64,000 nt of DNA from Alteromonas sp. 1_MG-2023 (lineage in GTDB: Bacteria; Pseudomonadota; Gammaproteobacteria; Enterobacterales; Alteromonadaceae), in assembly GCF_030547075.1 (NCBI RefSeq), contig NZ_JAUOQH010000019.1:17871-81870 (forward strand). Reading direction: 5' to 3'. This document shows positions 1 to 7,798 of this stretch, piece by piece. The translations under genes were made by a program, and so were the position numbers. Every line of letters begins with the position of its first letter. Position 1 is the stretch's first letter. The notes beneath the pieces are model-generated. The model worked only from the letters and a program-made list of their open reading frames with translations. It had not been told where the DNA came from and searched no databases.

Positions 1-742
1 CAGCAGCAATACCATATTCTTGAGCTTTAGCGTTTATTGAATCACGGTTCAGGCTAACATACGCATTAAGTTTGCTTAGCACGTCATGCTGTAGCCGAGT
101 TGAAATACGATACTGCACCCCATCTGCTGGTACATTTTTCGCTACCGTCACTAATTTTTCAGATAAGCCTAAAGATCTCAGTTCATTTTTAACTGTCGCA
201 ATGTTTAAATCTATGGCATCAACTAATCCATTCACCAGCATACGGGTGAGGATGCGCACAGAACGCTCATTTGCAATAGTTAACGTGCCGTTAGAACGCT
301 TTTCTTGCCATTTTTCAGCAGGAGTAAAGCCGTTCAATAAACCGAGTCGAGTAACTTCATCCATTGGAATGTCACTGTTTGTGGTAAGCACAACAGAAGT
401 GTCACATACAGTTATTAACGGTTCACCATAAACAAGGCCCGCAGTACCGCTTTGCGTCCATCTAGGATTGTCAGGCATGCGAAAATCAATAGCGTTGTCT
501 TCAAACCAATGATTAAAACGTTGCAAGGGAAGGGGAATGAATTCAAACGAGATATTATGGCTATTGCCAAACTCCGTCATCATATCACTCAATAAACCGC
601 GATGTTGCGCGGTGGTAAAGTCCATTACAGGGTAGTAGTTCATATTTTCAACGCCCACTCTCAGGTGTTGAATTTCAGATGAATGAGATAAGTTACTGGC
701 GAGAATAAATAAAATTCCCAGTAGAAAAAAACGATTAAACAT
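1..742 (-). CDS. Periplasmic solute-binding protein, family 3-like (C-terminus beyond window)
   Basis: An open frame runs leftward from an ATG at 742 off the window edge, giving about 247 residues. The N-terminus is a signal peptide (MFNRFFLLGILF, ending near SHS), followed by a start of mature chain that reads HLRVGVENMNYYPVMDF, typical of family 3 periplasmic binding proteins, and later LRSLGLSEKLV. I infer binding of a small ligand in the periplasm, either for an amino-acid-type transporter or as a stand-alone sensor. No permease or ATPase gene lies next to it inside the window, so the ligand is unknown. The family assignment is moderate; the gene itself is well supported by an unbroken frame with coding character. 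Confidence 0.7.
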   Translation of the reverse strand, partial: MFNRFFLLGILFILASNLSHSSEIQHLRVGVENMNYYPVMDFTTAQHRGLLSDMMTEFGNSHNISFEFIPLPLQRFNHWFEDNAIDFRMPDNPRWTQSGTAGLVYGEPLITVCDTSVVLTTNSDIPMDEVTRLGLLNGFTPAEKWQEKRSNGTLTIANERSVRILTRMLVNGLVDAIDLNIATVKNELRSLGLSEKLVTVAKNVPADGVQYRISTRLQHDVLSKLNAYVSLNRDSINAKAQEYGIAA

Positions 743-971
743 TGGTACTTCAAAACATGTTTTTAGTGGCGCGCAGGATACTTTTTCGTAAATTCATTTA
801 CTAGTACTTTTTGTGTTTTTCGATGCAGTTAGGCGAAATTAGATATTAATTTATGCTTATATTTAACTTGGCTTATCATTTTTTGAATGAATTCGATCTC
901 TCAGTTAATTGAGTGCGTAGGAACAACACATCAATGATTTTTTATAAATGTGCACCAAGAAGGAGACTGAT

Positions 972-1775
972 ATGAAAGAGATGCCTCAGTTAGGAATGGG
1001 AACATTCCGTTTAAAAGATGATGCAGCACTGAATGCAGTAACCGATGCGTTAGCGGTTGGTTTCAGGCATGTAGATACCGCACAAATTTATCAGAATGAA
1101 GAATTCGTTGGCGATGCGATCAAAACCAGCGGGATTGATCGTTCCGATTTGTTCATTACCACCAAGGTATGGTATGAGTCGCTGAGCGAAGATAAATTCA
1201 TTCCTAGTATCCACGAAAGCCTATCGAAGCTTAAAGTAGAGCACGTTGATTTATTACTTATTCATTGGCCTTACCCAGGTGATGATATTTCCCTTGAAGA
1301 TTACCTACCGCGCTTAAAGCAGGCTAAAGAGCTTGGTTTAACCCGACATATTGGGGTTTCGAACTTCACAATTGATCAGATAAAGCGAGCTGAGGAAATA
1401 CTCGGTAAAGGCGAGATATATACTAACCAGATAGAGTTGCATCCGTTCATGCAGAACCGCCAAGTCGTAAAAGCATGTGAAGAGCGCGGTATTGGCATAA
1501 CCGCTTATATGCCTTTCGCAGTCGGTGATGTGATGAAAGATGACACGTTGAATGCTATTGCTGATGCGCATAACACTAGCCCTGCTCAAGTGGTTTTATC
1601 TTGGTTAGATAAGAAGGGCATTAATACTATTCCTTCTTCGACTAACAAAAAGCACCTTGAAGAAAACTTCTCTTATACCGATATTTCACTAAGCGATGAT
1701 GAGCTATATCGAATAGATGAATTGGATAATGGTGTTCGAATAGTCGATCCAGACTTCGCACCTAAGTGGGATTAA
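972..1775 (+). CDS. dkgB: Aldo/keto reductase, 2,5-diketo-D-gluconate reductase B type
   Basis: NADPH-dependent cytosolic reductase of the aldo/keto reductase superfamily. The sequence follows E. coli DkgB closely from the start (LGMGTFRLKDD, DTAQIYQNEEFVG, LLIHWPYP, HIGVSNFT, NQIELHPF, IPSSTNKKHLE) to the C-terminal PKWD. The catalytic Asp and Tyr lie in DTAQIY, Lys in TTKVW and His in IHWP. I chose the ATG at 972 because AAGGAG sits 8-10 bases upstream and the product then begins like its homologue; an upstream ATG at 948 would add eight unlikely residues. The gene stands alone and is followed by a hairpin terminator. The exact physiological substrate (diketogluconate, methylglyoxal or other aldehydes) cannot be read from sequence. 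Confidence 0.9.
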   Translation: MKEMPQLGMGTFRLKDDAALNAVTDALAVGFRHVDTAQIYQNEEFVGDAIKTSGIDRSDLFITTKVWYESLSEDKFIPSIHESLSKLKVEHVDLLLIHWPYPGDDISLEDYLPRLKQAKELGLTRHIGVSNFTIDQIKRAEEILGKGEIYTNQIELHPFMQNRQVVKACEERGIGITAYMPFAVGDVMKDDTLNAIADAHNTSPAQVVLSWLDKKGINTIPSSTNKKHLEENFSYTDISLSDDELYRIDELDNGVRIVDPDFAPKWD

Positions 1776-1832
1776 CCACTAAGGTGAATTAAGTGACAGT
1801 TAAATACTAAGAGCAATTAAAAAGCGCGATAA

Positions 1833-1877
1833 AACGACTTCTCTCGACGTAAAAGGTAGGGGGAAGTCGTTGTTTTT
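1833..1877 (+). terminator. Rho-independent terminator after dkgB
   Basis: AACGACTTC at 1833-1841 pairs with GAAGTCGTT at 1863-1871 and is followed by GTTTTT. The loop is long (21 bases). It lies about 60 bases after the dkgB stop. Confidence 0.7.
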
Positions 1878-2024
1878 AGCTTTTTTATAGGCGTTGGCGT
1901 TAAAAAGCGCAAAGAGCCGACAACCTTAAGTGGCTATTTTCTTCAGATAGTAAAATGAAAATTTAATAAGACTCACTATCAATAGTTTGATACCTTTGCT
2001 TGTAATAAAGCACGAGGGAACACG

Positions 2025-2786
2025 ATGACTTTATCTAGATTATCAGGGATGACACTTCTACTACTCGTAAGCCATTTTGTATTGGCTCAAGAAACCTATT
2101 TCAAACATCAATCCTCAGCAAATAAATCGCAAACGCCTTCAATTGCTTCTTCTACTCACGCAGCCACCGACTCATTTGTCGGTTGTATTGATTACAAAAT
2201 AACTTATAGCGGCGTGAATTTACTTGATGAAGATGCTCAGAGCAAAGTTGCATTTTTGATAAAAAACAACACCGAAAATTTTGGTGTTAAAAAGACCTAC
2301 TGCTTCAATGAGTTCGGGGATAAGTTGGAGGTCAATTACAATGCAAACGTCGCTGATAAAACGTGGTACTTCGCTGACACCAATGAGGAATATACCTTAT
2401 TTAAAAGCGGCATCATGAAATTTGGCGTAAATGATGTCGCAGAACCTGAGGAGTTCGAAGGTCTAGCAATTGAAAAGCTTGAAGTTTTAGGGCTACAAAA
2501 AGAAATATTAGGTTATCAAACTAATCAGGTGTTGCTGGTAAGAGAATCAGGAATAAAAACTGAATTTTGGGTTAGTAATAAGCTACCCCGCCATCCACTA
2601 TCTTACAAAAACAATAAGTTTGGCTATGCCAACAAAATCTATGAGGTATTAAAGGGAGTTCATCTTTATCAACGCAAAGTGATAGGCGATTTATTCGTAG
2701 TAGAAGAAGAGGCTACCGCTATCCACGTTGGTTCGCCGGATAGAGAGCGATTTATATTACCTAATGTAGACCTGTATCATTGGTAG
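2025..2786 (+). CDS. Secreted protein of unknown function, 253 residues
   Basis: Not recognised as a named family. The first 22 residues form a signal peptide (hydrophobic LLLLVSHFVLAQ), so the product is probably periplasmic or exported. After a Ser/Thr-rich spacer, the region from about residue 50 reads like a beta-rich domain (DYKITYSGVNL, LEVNYNANVADKTWYF, YTLFKSGIMKFG, TEFWVSNKLPRHPL). This resembles in style the GLPGLI/DUF4412 group of secreted beta proteins, but I cannot confirm it. Two cysteines (about residues 54 and 93) could form a disulfide. GAGGGA sits five bases before the ATG. The gene is monocistronic and converges with the acetyltransferase gene. Confidence 0.75.
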   Translation: MTLSRLSGMTLLLLVSHFVLAQETYFKHQSSANKSQTPSIASSTHAATDSFVGCIDYKITYSGVNLLDEDAQSKVAFLIKNNTENFGVKKTYCFNEFGDKLEVNYNANVADKTWYFADTNEEYTLFKSGIMKFGVNDVAEPEEFEGLAIEKLEVLGLQKEILGYQTNQVLLVRESGIKTEFWVSNKLPRHPLSYKNNKFGYANKIYEVLKGVHLYQRKVIGDLFVVEEEATAIHVGSPDRERFILPNVDLYHW

Positions 2787-2848
2787 GGTAATAAATGCCT
2801 GGTATCAGGGGCGGCTATTATGTTTACTAAGTACAATAATGAAGGGCG

Positions 2849-3427
2849 TCAGCTGAGCCCGTCATTACTTGTAACCTCAACGTGTTTAATTATTTTGGCC
2901 GGATTACCGCCAATAACAACGTTGTCGCCGAAACTCTTTGTAACTACAGCTCCTGAAGCCACTACCACATTATCGCCTAAGGTAACGCCTGGATTAATCA
3001 CTGCCATACCACCAATCCAACAGTTATGACCAATAGTGATAGGCTTAGCGAATTCAATGCCGGTTTGCCTTGATGCTGGGTCGATAGGGTGTGTTGCGGT
3101 ATAAAGGCCTACTTGCGGCGCAATCATACAGTTGTCGCCAATAGTTACCTTAGCCGCATCTAGTATTACGCAATTAAAATTAGCGTAGAAGTTTTCACCC
3201 ACATGGATGTTCTCGCCATAATCACACTTAAAAGATGACTCTATATATAAGCGCTTGCCTGTAGTGCCGAAAAGCGCCTTTAATTGACGGGTACGGGCTT
3301 TGTGCTCTGTTTGACAGGTAGCATTAAGCTCATCCAATTTGACCCTGCAGGCCTTGCGCAACCCGGTTAGCTCTCGATCGCTAGGGTAGTAAAGTTCACC
3401 GGATAACATTTTCTGTTTTTCGTTCAT
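2849..3427 (-). CDS. maa: Maltose/galactoside O-acetyltransferase-type hexapeptide protein
   Basis: Cytosolic acetyl-CoA-dependent O-acetyltransferase of the left-handed parallel beta-helix (hexapeptide repeat) fold, expected to act as a trimer. The 192-residue product aligns with E. coli Maa along its length: N-terminal Mac helix domain (MLSGELYYPSDREL), FKCDYGENIHVGENFYANF, YTATHPIDP with the catalytic His, and the coil series ITIGHNCWIGG, VINPGVTLGDN, VVASGAVVTK, ending GGNPAKIIK. The natural acceptor sugar is not certain. The gene stands alone between convergent and co-directional neighbours, and only 31 bases separate it from the lipoprotein gene to its right, so co-transcription from that side is possible. 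Confidence 0.88.
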   Translation of the reverse strand: MNEKQKMLSGELYYPSDRELTGLRKACRVKLDELNATCQTEHKARTRQLKALFGTTGKRLYIESSFKCDYGENIHVGENFYANFNCVILDAAKVTIGDNCMIAPQVGLYTATHPIDPASRQTGIEFAKPITIGHNCWIGGMAVINPGVTLGDNVVVASGAVVTKSFGDNVVIGGNPAKIIKHVEVTSNDGLS

Positions 3428-3458
3428 GCCAATCTACATCTGAAATAATGCTCAGACC

Positions 3459-4130
3459 TTACTTGCTAGATGAATACCTGACAATCACTTTTTCTTGTAA
3501 AGCGGGGTTAGTTATATCTAAAGTAACCGGACGTTCAAGGATGATGTTGCCGCCGAGAGTAACGTTAGCCTCAATGGTAAGCGTAGGCATAGTGCTGTTT
3601 CGCTCCTTACTGTCTTCGTCACGCATCTTATAAACTATGTCACCTTCAACCATAGTTTGGCCTTTAAGCGTAATATCGCCATTCAGGCTTCCAATATCGC
3701 TTTCGATTACACTGTCGATGATATCAATATCACCATTAACGGTTTCTACGCTGCCCTGAATGGTGCTTTGCTGTTTTAGGTTTACATCGCCGTTAACGGT
3801 TTCAATACTGTTGGCTACATGCAGATGTGAACCAGCATCAAGGTCGCCATTGACGATGTTGATTTCATCAACGCTTACGTGAGAACCCATCTTTAAACCA
3901 CCATTTACAATACTAATGTCTTCGGCCTGCGCATGGTCTTCAAGCAATACATTTCCATTAACTGATGAAAGGTTGCCTACTGAACGATGTGCTGCTACAT
4001 CCACACTACCAAACACGCTACTAATATCTTCACCTTCTTGAGCGCTTGCGTGGCCAACGTGAATTACGCAGCCTGAAAGCAATGTTGTTGCTGCAAAAAA
4101 TAGAGTGCTGGCAATAAGTTTTTTTTTCAT
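3459..4130 (-). CDS. Lipoprotein with repeated beta-helix-like motif
   Basis: A lysine-rich n-region, a hydrophobic stretch and the lipobox LSGC (Cys near residue 21) mark an exported lipoprotein. The mature part is built from repeats of about 18-20 residues with the pattern I-x-x-(V/L)-N-G-(D/G/N): SSVNGNVLLED, SIVNGGLKMGS, NIVNGDLDAGS, ETVNGDVNLKQ, ETVNGDIDIID, GSLNGDITLKG. This is the style of DUF4097-type beta-solenoid proteins. Partner and role are unknown. Two adjacent ATGs exist at 4133 and 4130; AGG at 4138-4140 is better spaced for the second. The gene lies downstream of the first GGACA repeat cluster, reading away from it. Confidence 0.8.
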   Translation of the reverse strand: MKKKLIASTLFFAATTLLSGCVIHVGHASAQEGEDISSVFGSVDVAAHRSVGNLSSVNGNVLLEDHAQAEDISIVNGGLKMGSHVSVDEINIVNGDLDAGSHLHVANSIETVNGDVNLKQQSTIQGSVETVNGDIDIIDSVIESDIGSLNGDITLKGQTMVEGDIVYKMRDEDSKERNSTMPTLTIEANVTLGGNIILERPVTLDITNPALQEKVIVRYSSSK

Positions 4131-4392
4131 CATTAAGCCTTTTTAGTGTTGTTTTATGTTATGAATTTTCGATTAATAAGTATTTATTCACACATAGCGA
4201 TTACACATCGCGTGCCACATATTAATAAACTTAATTATCAATGTCTTATGATTGAAGTGGACGGTGGTAAAAAAACATTGTGAACAAGTACACCAGATAA
4301 TGGCGAAATGCACCAAATGTTAGGCCTTAACTAAGATTCTCGTGAAGTGGCGCTGTGCCAGTAAGTTATTGATATAAAGTTAAACTAACAAA

Positions 4393-4576
4393 TTGGACAC
4401 ACACTCAAATGAAGTTCAAAGAAATGAATATACAATCACTTAAACGGGTTTAGGACAGTCACTTAAAAAGAGTTTTCGCAATTCACAAAAGCTGCACAAA
4501 AACTGGACACCCACTTAAGTAGCGGTCAACTCAAGAACTGAATTCAGCTAAAAAAACAAATTGGACACACACATAA
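4393..4576 (+). repeat. Cluster A of GGACA repeats (four direct copies)
   Basis: Four 16-base copies in the same orientation start at 4393 (TTGGACACACACTCAA), 4451 (TAGGACAGTCACTTAA), 4503 (CTGGACACCCACTTAA) and 4561 (TTGGACACACACATAA). Start-to-start spacing is 58, 52 and 58 bases. The core is GGACA-NNC-AC followed by T/A, C/T, AA. They fill much of the 530-base gap between the lipoprotein gene and arsC. No other gene is visible in the gap. Confidence 0.85.
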
Positions 4577-4660
4577 ACATAATAAATATGAAATATCATA
4601 TGTGTTATGTTGTGCGTACTTAAATTATTCGTTATTACTAACGAAAGAAGGATTTATTTC

Positions 4661-5077
4661 ATGATTGTTATTCACCATAACCCTGCTTGCGGCACATCAC
4701 GCAATGTATTAAAAATTATTGAAGACGCTGGGTATTCACCGATTGTTGTGGATTATTTGAGTGAAGGGTGGACTCGCTCTCAGCTATTAGCTTTATTTGC
4801 AGCAGCAAATTTAACACCAAGACAAGCTCTCCGAACGACTAAATCACCTGCCGTTGAATTAGGGCTGCTGGATGAGTCTGTATCAGACGATACGTTATTA
4901 GATGCGATGTTAACGCATCCCGTTTTGGTAAATAGGCCTATAGTTTGCACAGAAAAAGGTGTGGCGCTATGTCGACCTAGCGAAAAAGTACTCGACTTAC
5001 TGCCCTCATGGCCTAAAGGCCCTTATTTCAAAGAAGATGGTGAGCAAATTTTAGATGACTTGGGTAAAAGGATGTAA
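4661..5077 (+). CDS. arsC: Arsenate reductase (glutaredoxin-type ArsC)
   Basis: Cytosolic reductase converting arsenate to arsenite with glutathione and glutaredoxin. The product begins MIVIHHNPACGTSRN, with the catalytic Cys of the HNPACGTSR motif. The three family arginines are in place: RQALRTTK, NRPIVCTEKG and LCRPSEKVLD. The end KEDGEQILDDLGKRM also matches E. coli ArsC. I chose the ATG at 4661 because AAGAAGG lies upstream and the homologous start is here; an upstream in-frame ATG at 4607 would add 18 unlikely residues. It is followed after three bases by yjiN, so the two are co-transcribed. No arsenite pump or ArsR is nearby, so a broader role in ArsC/YffB-type reduction is possible. 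Confidence 0.9.
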   Translation: MIVIHHNPACGTSRNVLKIIEDAGYSPIVVDYLSEGWTRSQLLALFAAANLTPRQALRTTKSPAVELGLLDESVSDDTLLDAMLTHPVLVNRPIVCTEKGVALCRPSEKVLDLLPSWPKGPYFKEDGEQILDDLGKRM

Positions 5078-5080
5078 TTT

Positions 5081-6376
5081 ATGCACGACAAGTATTTGCA
5101 GTTAAAGCGAGCAAAACAAAATGCATTGATTTGTTTGCTGATAGCCGCGGGTGTTTTTGTTGCAGCTATTGTCACCCAAGTATACGCACCCGGTTTATCA
5201 AATGCTAAGTGGCTTGGGCTTATTAAGATGGCCAGCGAGGCTGCGTTAGTTGGCGGACTCGCGGATTGGTTTGCGGTAACGGCGTTATTTAAGCCTATAC
5301 CCGCACGATATCCCATTCCGCACACCAATATTGTAGCCAGCAATAAAAAAGTAATAGCGCAAAATCTGTCGTTATTTGTAAAAGATAAGTTCTTTCACGC
5401 GAGTGCCATTGAAAACCTAATTGCATCTAGTCAGCCTGCCAAAGGGGCAGGGCGATGGTTGGAAGACCCTCAGCATGCAAAAAAATTAAGCCGTTTTTTA
5501 TGTGATGCGCTTGCTGGCATTCTTCGTCTAGTGGACGACAAACCGGTGAAGGCATTTATTGGTAAGACTGCAGAAAAGGGAATTAATCAGCTCGATTTAC
5601 AGCAACTAATAGCCACGGTATTGACCAGTATTACCCGAGAAGGTCACCATCAGCTGGTTCTTGATAAGCTGTTAGGCAACCTAGCTAATTTGATCGGTGA
5701 ACCAGAAACTCAGGAATATATAGCAGCAACATTGGTTGACTGGCTCAAAACCGAACATAACCGCTTAGAAAAATTACTCCCTTCAACTTGGCTAAGTGAA
5801 CGGGGTGCGCTTATTGCCGTTAAAGCGGTTGCTCGTGTACTAGATGATGTGTATGCCGATGATAATCATCCGTTAAGACACGCATTTGATGAGCAGGTTA
5901 ATGACTTCTTACACGAACTGCAAACTAGTGAATCAATGGCGCAGCGTATTAACAATTATAAAGCGCAACTGGTCCATGATCCTGCCCTCAAAGCGTTTTT
6001 AAATAAGAGTTGGGTTTTATTACATGGGCGCATGCTTGAATCTTTAACGGCGGAAGATGGTAAGGCACAAGTTAAAATCACACACTGGTTGCATGAACTT
6101 GGTCATTCTTTAAATACAGATGACCGCTTATCGAATGCATTTGACCGTCATATCGGCGAGGCTGGAAAGTATATGGCGCCGGAGTTAGCCAATTTCCTAA
6201 CCAAACATATTGAAGATACTATCAATAGCTGGGATGAAAGAGAGATGGCTGAGCAGATTGAGTTGAATATTGGTCGCGACCTTCAAAAGGTAAGAATTAA
6301 TGGCACCTTAGTCGGGGGGCTAATTGGGGCGTTACTATTTGGTTTGGAGCAGCTTATCTCCATCACTTCACGTTAG
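5081..6376 (+). CDS. yjiN: DUF445 membrane protein, YjiN-like
   Basis: Inner-membrane protein of the DUF445 family, 431 residues. A transmembrane segment at about 14-36 (ALICLLIAAGVFVAAIVTQV) precedes the family signature GGLADWFAVTALFKPIP. The central part is soluble and helical. A second hydrophobic segment near the C-terminus (VGGLIGALLFGLEQLI) would anchor the other end. The biochemical role of the family is not established. It starts three bases after the arsC stop, so they form an operon. It converges with tpm, and the intervening region holds imperfect repeats that begin at the tpm stop. Confidence 0.85.
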   Translation: MHDKYLQLKRAKQNALICLLIAAGVFVAAIVTQVYAPGLSNAKWLGLIKMASEAALVGGLADWFAVTALFKPIPARYPIPHTNIVASNKKVIAQNLSLFVKDKFFHASAIENLIASSQPAKGAGRWLEDPQHAKKLSRFLCDALAGILRLVDDKPVKAFIGKTAEKGINQLDLQQLIATVLTSITREGHHQLVLDKLLGNLANLIGEPETQEYIAATLVDWLKTEHNRLEKLLPSTWLSERGALIAVKAVARVLDDVYADDNHPLRHAFDEQVNDFLHELQTSESMAQRINNYKAQLVHDPALKAFLNKSWVLLHGRMLESLTAEDGKAQVKITHWLHELGHSLNTDDRLSNAFDRHIGEAGKYMAPELANFLTKHIEDTINSWDEREMAEQIELNIGRDLQKVRINGTLVGGLIGALLFGLEQLISITSR

Positions 6377-6446
6377 TTATTGCCCGTTAAGCTTTAGCCA
6401 AGATTATAGTCACTTATAACGGTAAACCTTATACTGAGAGATTATT

Positions 6447-6569
6447 TCTTGTGCTAAAGGCCTAGTTTTTATGCTAATGAATTAACCCTAGCTCCAATTA
6501 TTGCGCTAAAGGCTTACACCTTTCGTTGAGGGCTTAATTCCTACGCTAATGATTTATTCTCTACACCTA
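6447..6569 (-). repeat. Imperfect ~20-base tandem repeat beginning at the tpm stop codon
   Basis: Read leftward from the tpm TAG at 6567-6569, units of about 14-21 bases mostly begin with TAG: TAGGTGTAGAGAATAAATCA, TAGCGTAGGAATTAAGCCC, then degenerate units, later TAGCATAAAAACTAGGCCTT and TAGCACAAGAAATAATC. The array fills most of the gap between the convergent yjiN and tpm genes. Unit length and sequence are irregular, so this is an old or degenerate array. Confidence 0.55.
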
Positions 6570-7202
6570 CGGCTTTAAATTAAATACTAGCGAGTCGGCT
6601 GCAACTTTGCCCTTTAGGCCGCCTTTAAGGGGCTCACTTTCAAGCAAGGAAATAGTGTAAGTAGCGCTATAAAGGCGACTTACTTCTTTCTCACCAACAC
6701 AAAATGGAGGGCCAGGAATAACGGTTTGATCGTAGTCGAAGCTTATCAAAAGTATTGGCGCGGATTGAGTTATATCAGCGATATGAACTGCATACTTTTC
6801 TCGCAGATCGCTTGGTAATGCTACCAGAGCCGCTCTGTCATAAATACCGGTTACGTTACCCAGTGTTTCGTCGGTTAGCTCAAAAATATCACCGACAAAA
6901 ACACTTAGTGGGCCATTTTTAAAAAGCTTAAGGTTACCTACGGTCGTAACCTCTGGCTCAATATTCAATTCGCTAAACAATTGAGTAATAGCAATTTCAC
7001 TTAACTCGGCGCCAACGACATCGCACCCATTTGATAGTAACCAGTGGATATCTTTGGTTTTGCCGCACAAAGGAACAAATATTCGTGGATTAGATGATGA
7101 GAGCAGAGTATCTGCGTGCTTAACTAAAAGTGCATTACCCTCAGGTTCGTGGAAACCAATTTCGTTTTTATTCCACTTACTGTGCCAAAAATCATGTTCC
7201 AT
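6567..7202 (-). CDS. tpm: Thiopurine S-methyltransferase
   Basis: Cytosolic SAM-dependent methyltransferase of the TPMT class I family, 211 residues, the usual bacterial length. Family marks are visible in order: the N-terminal FWHSKWNKNEIGFHEPEGN, the SAM-binding region FVPLCGKTKDIHWLLSNGCDVVGAELSE, then GIYDRAALVALP and LISFDYDQTVIPGPPFCV. In bacteria the family methylates thiopurines and in some cases selenium or tellurium compounds; which applies here cannot be read. The start ATG is at 7202 with AGGAA upstream. Its stop codon merges into a tandem repeat array. Confidence 0.92.
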   Translation of the reverse strand: MEHDFWHSKWNKNEIGFHEPEGNALLVKHADTLLSSSNPRIFVPLCGKTKDIHWLLSNGCDVVGAELSEIAITQLFSELNIEPEVTTVGNLKLFKNGPLSVFVGDIFELTDETLGNVTGIYDRAALVALPSDLREKYAVHIADITQSAPILLISFDYDQTVIPGPPFCVGEKEVSRLYSATYTISLLESEPLKGGLKGKVAADSLVFNLKP

Positions 7203-7264
7203 AAATATATTCCTATCGCGAAAAGGAAGGGAAGAAGATAAGTAGAGGAGATATTCTTAGCTGT

Positions 7265-7311
7265 AACAAGCAAGGAACCTGAAATTATAAAGACAGGCAC
7301 CTACGCTTGTT
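7265..7311 (-). terminator. Imperfect hairpin downstream of bamE
   Basis: AACAAGC at 7265-7271 pairs with GCTTGTT at 7305-7311, with further pairing inside (CCTG with CAGG). It sits 11 bases after the bamE stop but has no clear U-tract, so it may be a weak terminator or a 3'-end stabiliser. Confidence 0.4.
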
Positions 7312-7322
7312 ATAAAGAGATA

Positions 7323-7679
7323 TTAACTATCTAGTGGAGTATTAAAATCTTCAGATAGTTCAAAATCGCCTTCAACGGAAGCAACCTTGTCTCCATCAAA
7401 AGTAATGATCATTTGCTTTTGAAAATCTTCGCCACGTTTTCTCATGCCACGCTTCATATCGTATACATAGTACCAAGTGTCGTCATCAAAAGAGTCTTGT
7501 ACCACTGGGTTACCAAGTACATAAATAACTTGTTCTTTAGTCATGCCGATGCGTAGTTTAGAAACGTCTCGCTGATCGAGAAAGTTACCTTGAGGCACAT
7601 CAATACGATAAATCCAGTTAGAACAGGCGCTTGATGTAAGGGTTAAACCTAAAATTATTAATAAATGTTGCAACTTCAT
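7323..7679 (-). CDS. bamE: Outer-membrane assembly lipoprotein BamE (SmpA)
   Basis: Lipoprotein subunit of the BAM complex, which folds beta-barrel proteins into the outer membrane. The start is placed at the ATG at 7679, which gives a signal peptide MKLQHLLIILGLTLTSS followed by lipobox SSAC; an upstream in-frame start would add 36 residues that do not fit. The mature part has the family motifs YRIDVPQGNFLDQ, LRIGMTKEQVIYVLGNPVV, and DTWYYVYD. The gene follows recN on the same strand, the order also found in E. coli, and ends the nadK-recN-bamE run. The 119-residue length is normal. Confidence 0.92.
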   Translation of the reverse strand: MKLQHLLIILGLTLTSSACSNWIYRIDVPQGNFLDQRDVSKLRIGMTKEQVIYVLGNPVVQDSFDDDTWYYVYDMKRGMRKRGEDFQKQMIITFDGDKVASVEGDFELSEDFNTPLDS

Positions 7680-7798
7680 GCGTAAATCAGTCCAGTATTG
7701 CTTTTTCTTCGTTACCCAACAGCATAAGGGCAGGTGGGGTGCGTTAATGTAAGCACGAAGGCATGCTACATCGACAAGTATGACCAATCAACTGCATT

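Noticed and set aside
72..431. Open frame on the plus strand at the left edge
   Set aside because: It is antisense to the solute-binding protein gene, which has a signal peptide and family-like sequence.
4393..4576. Regularly spaced repeats as a CRISPR array
   Set aside because: Repeats are only 13-16 bases and vary inside, spacing is uneven between clusters, orientation flips in cluster C, and no cas genes are present.
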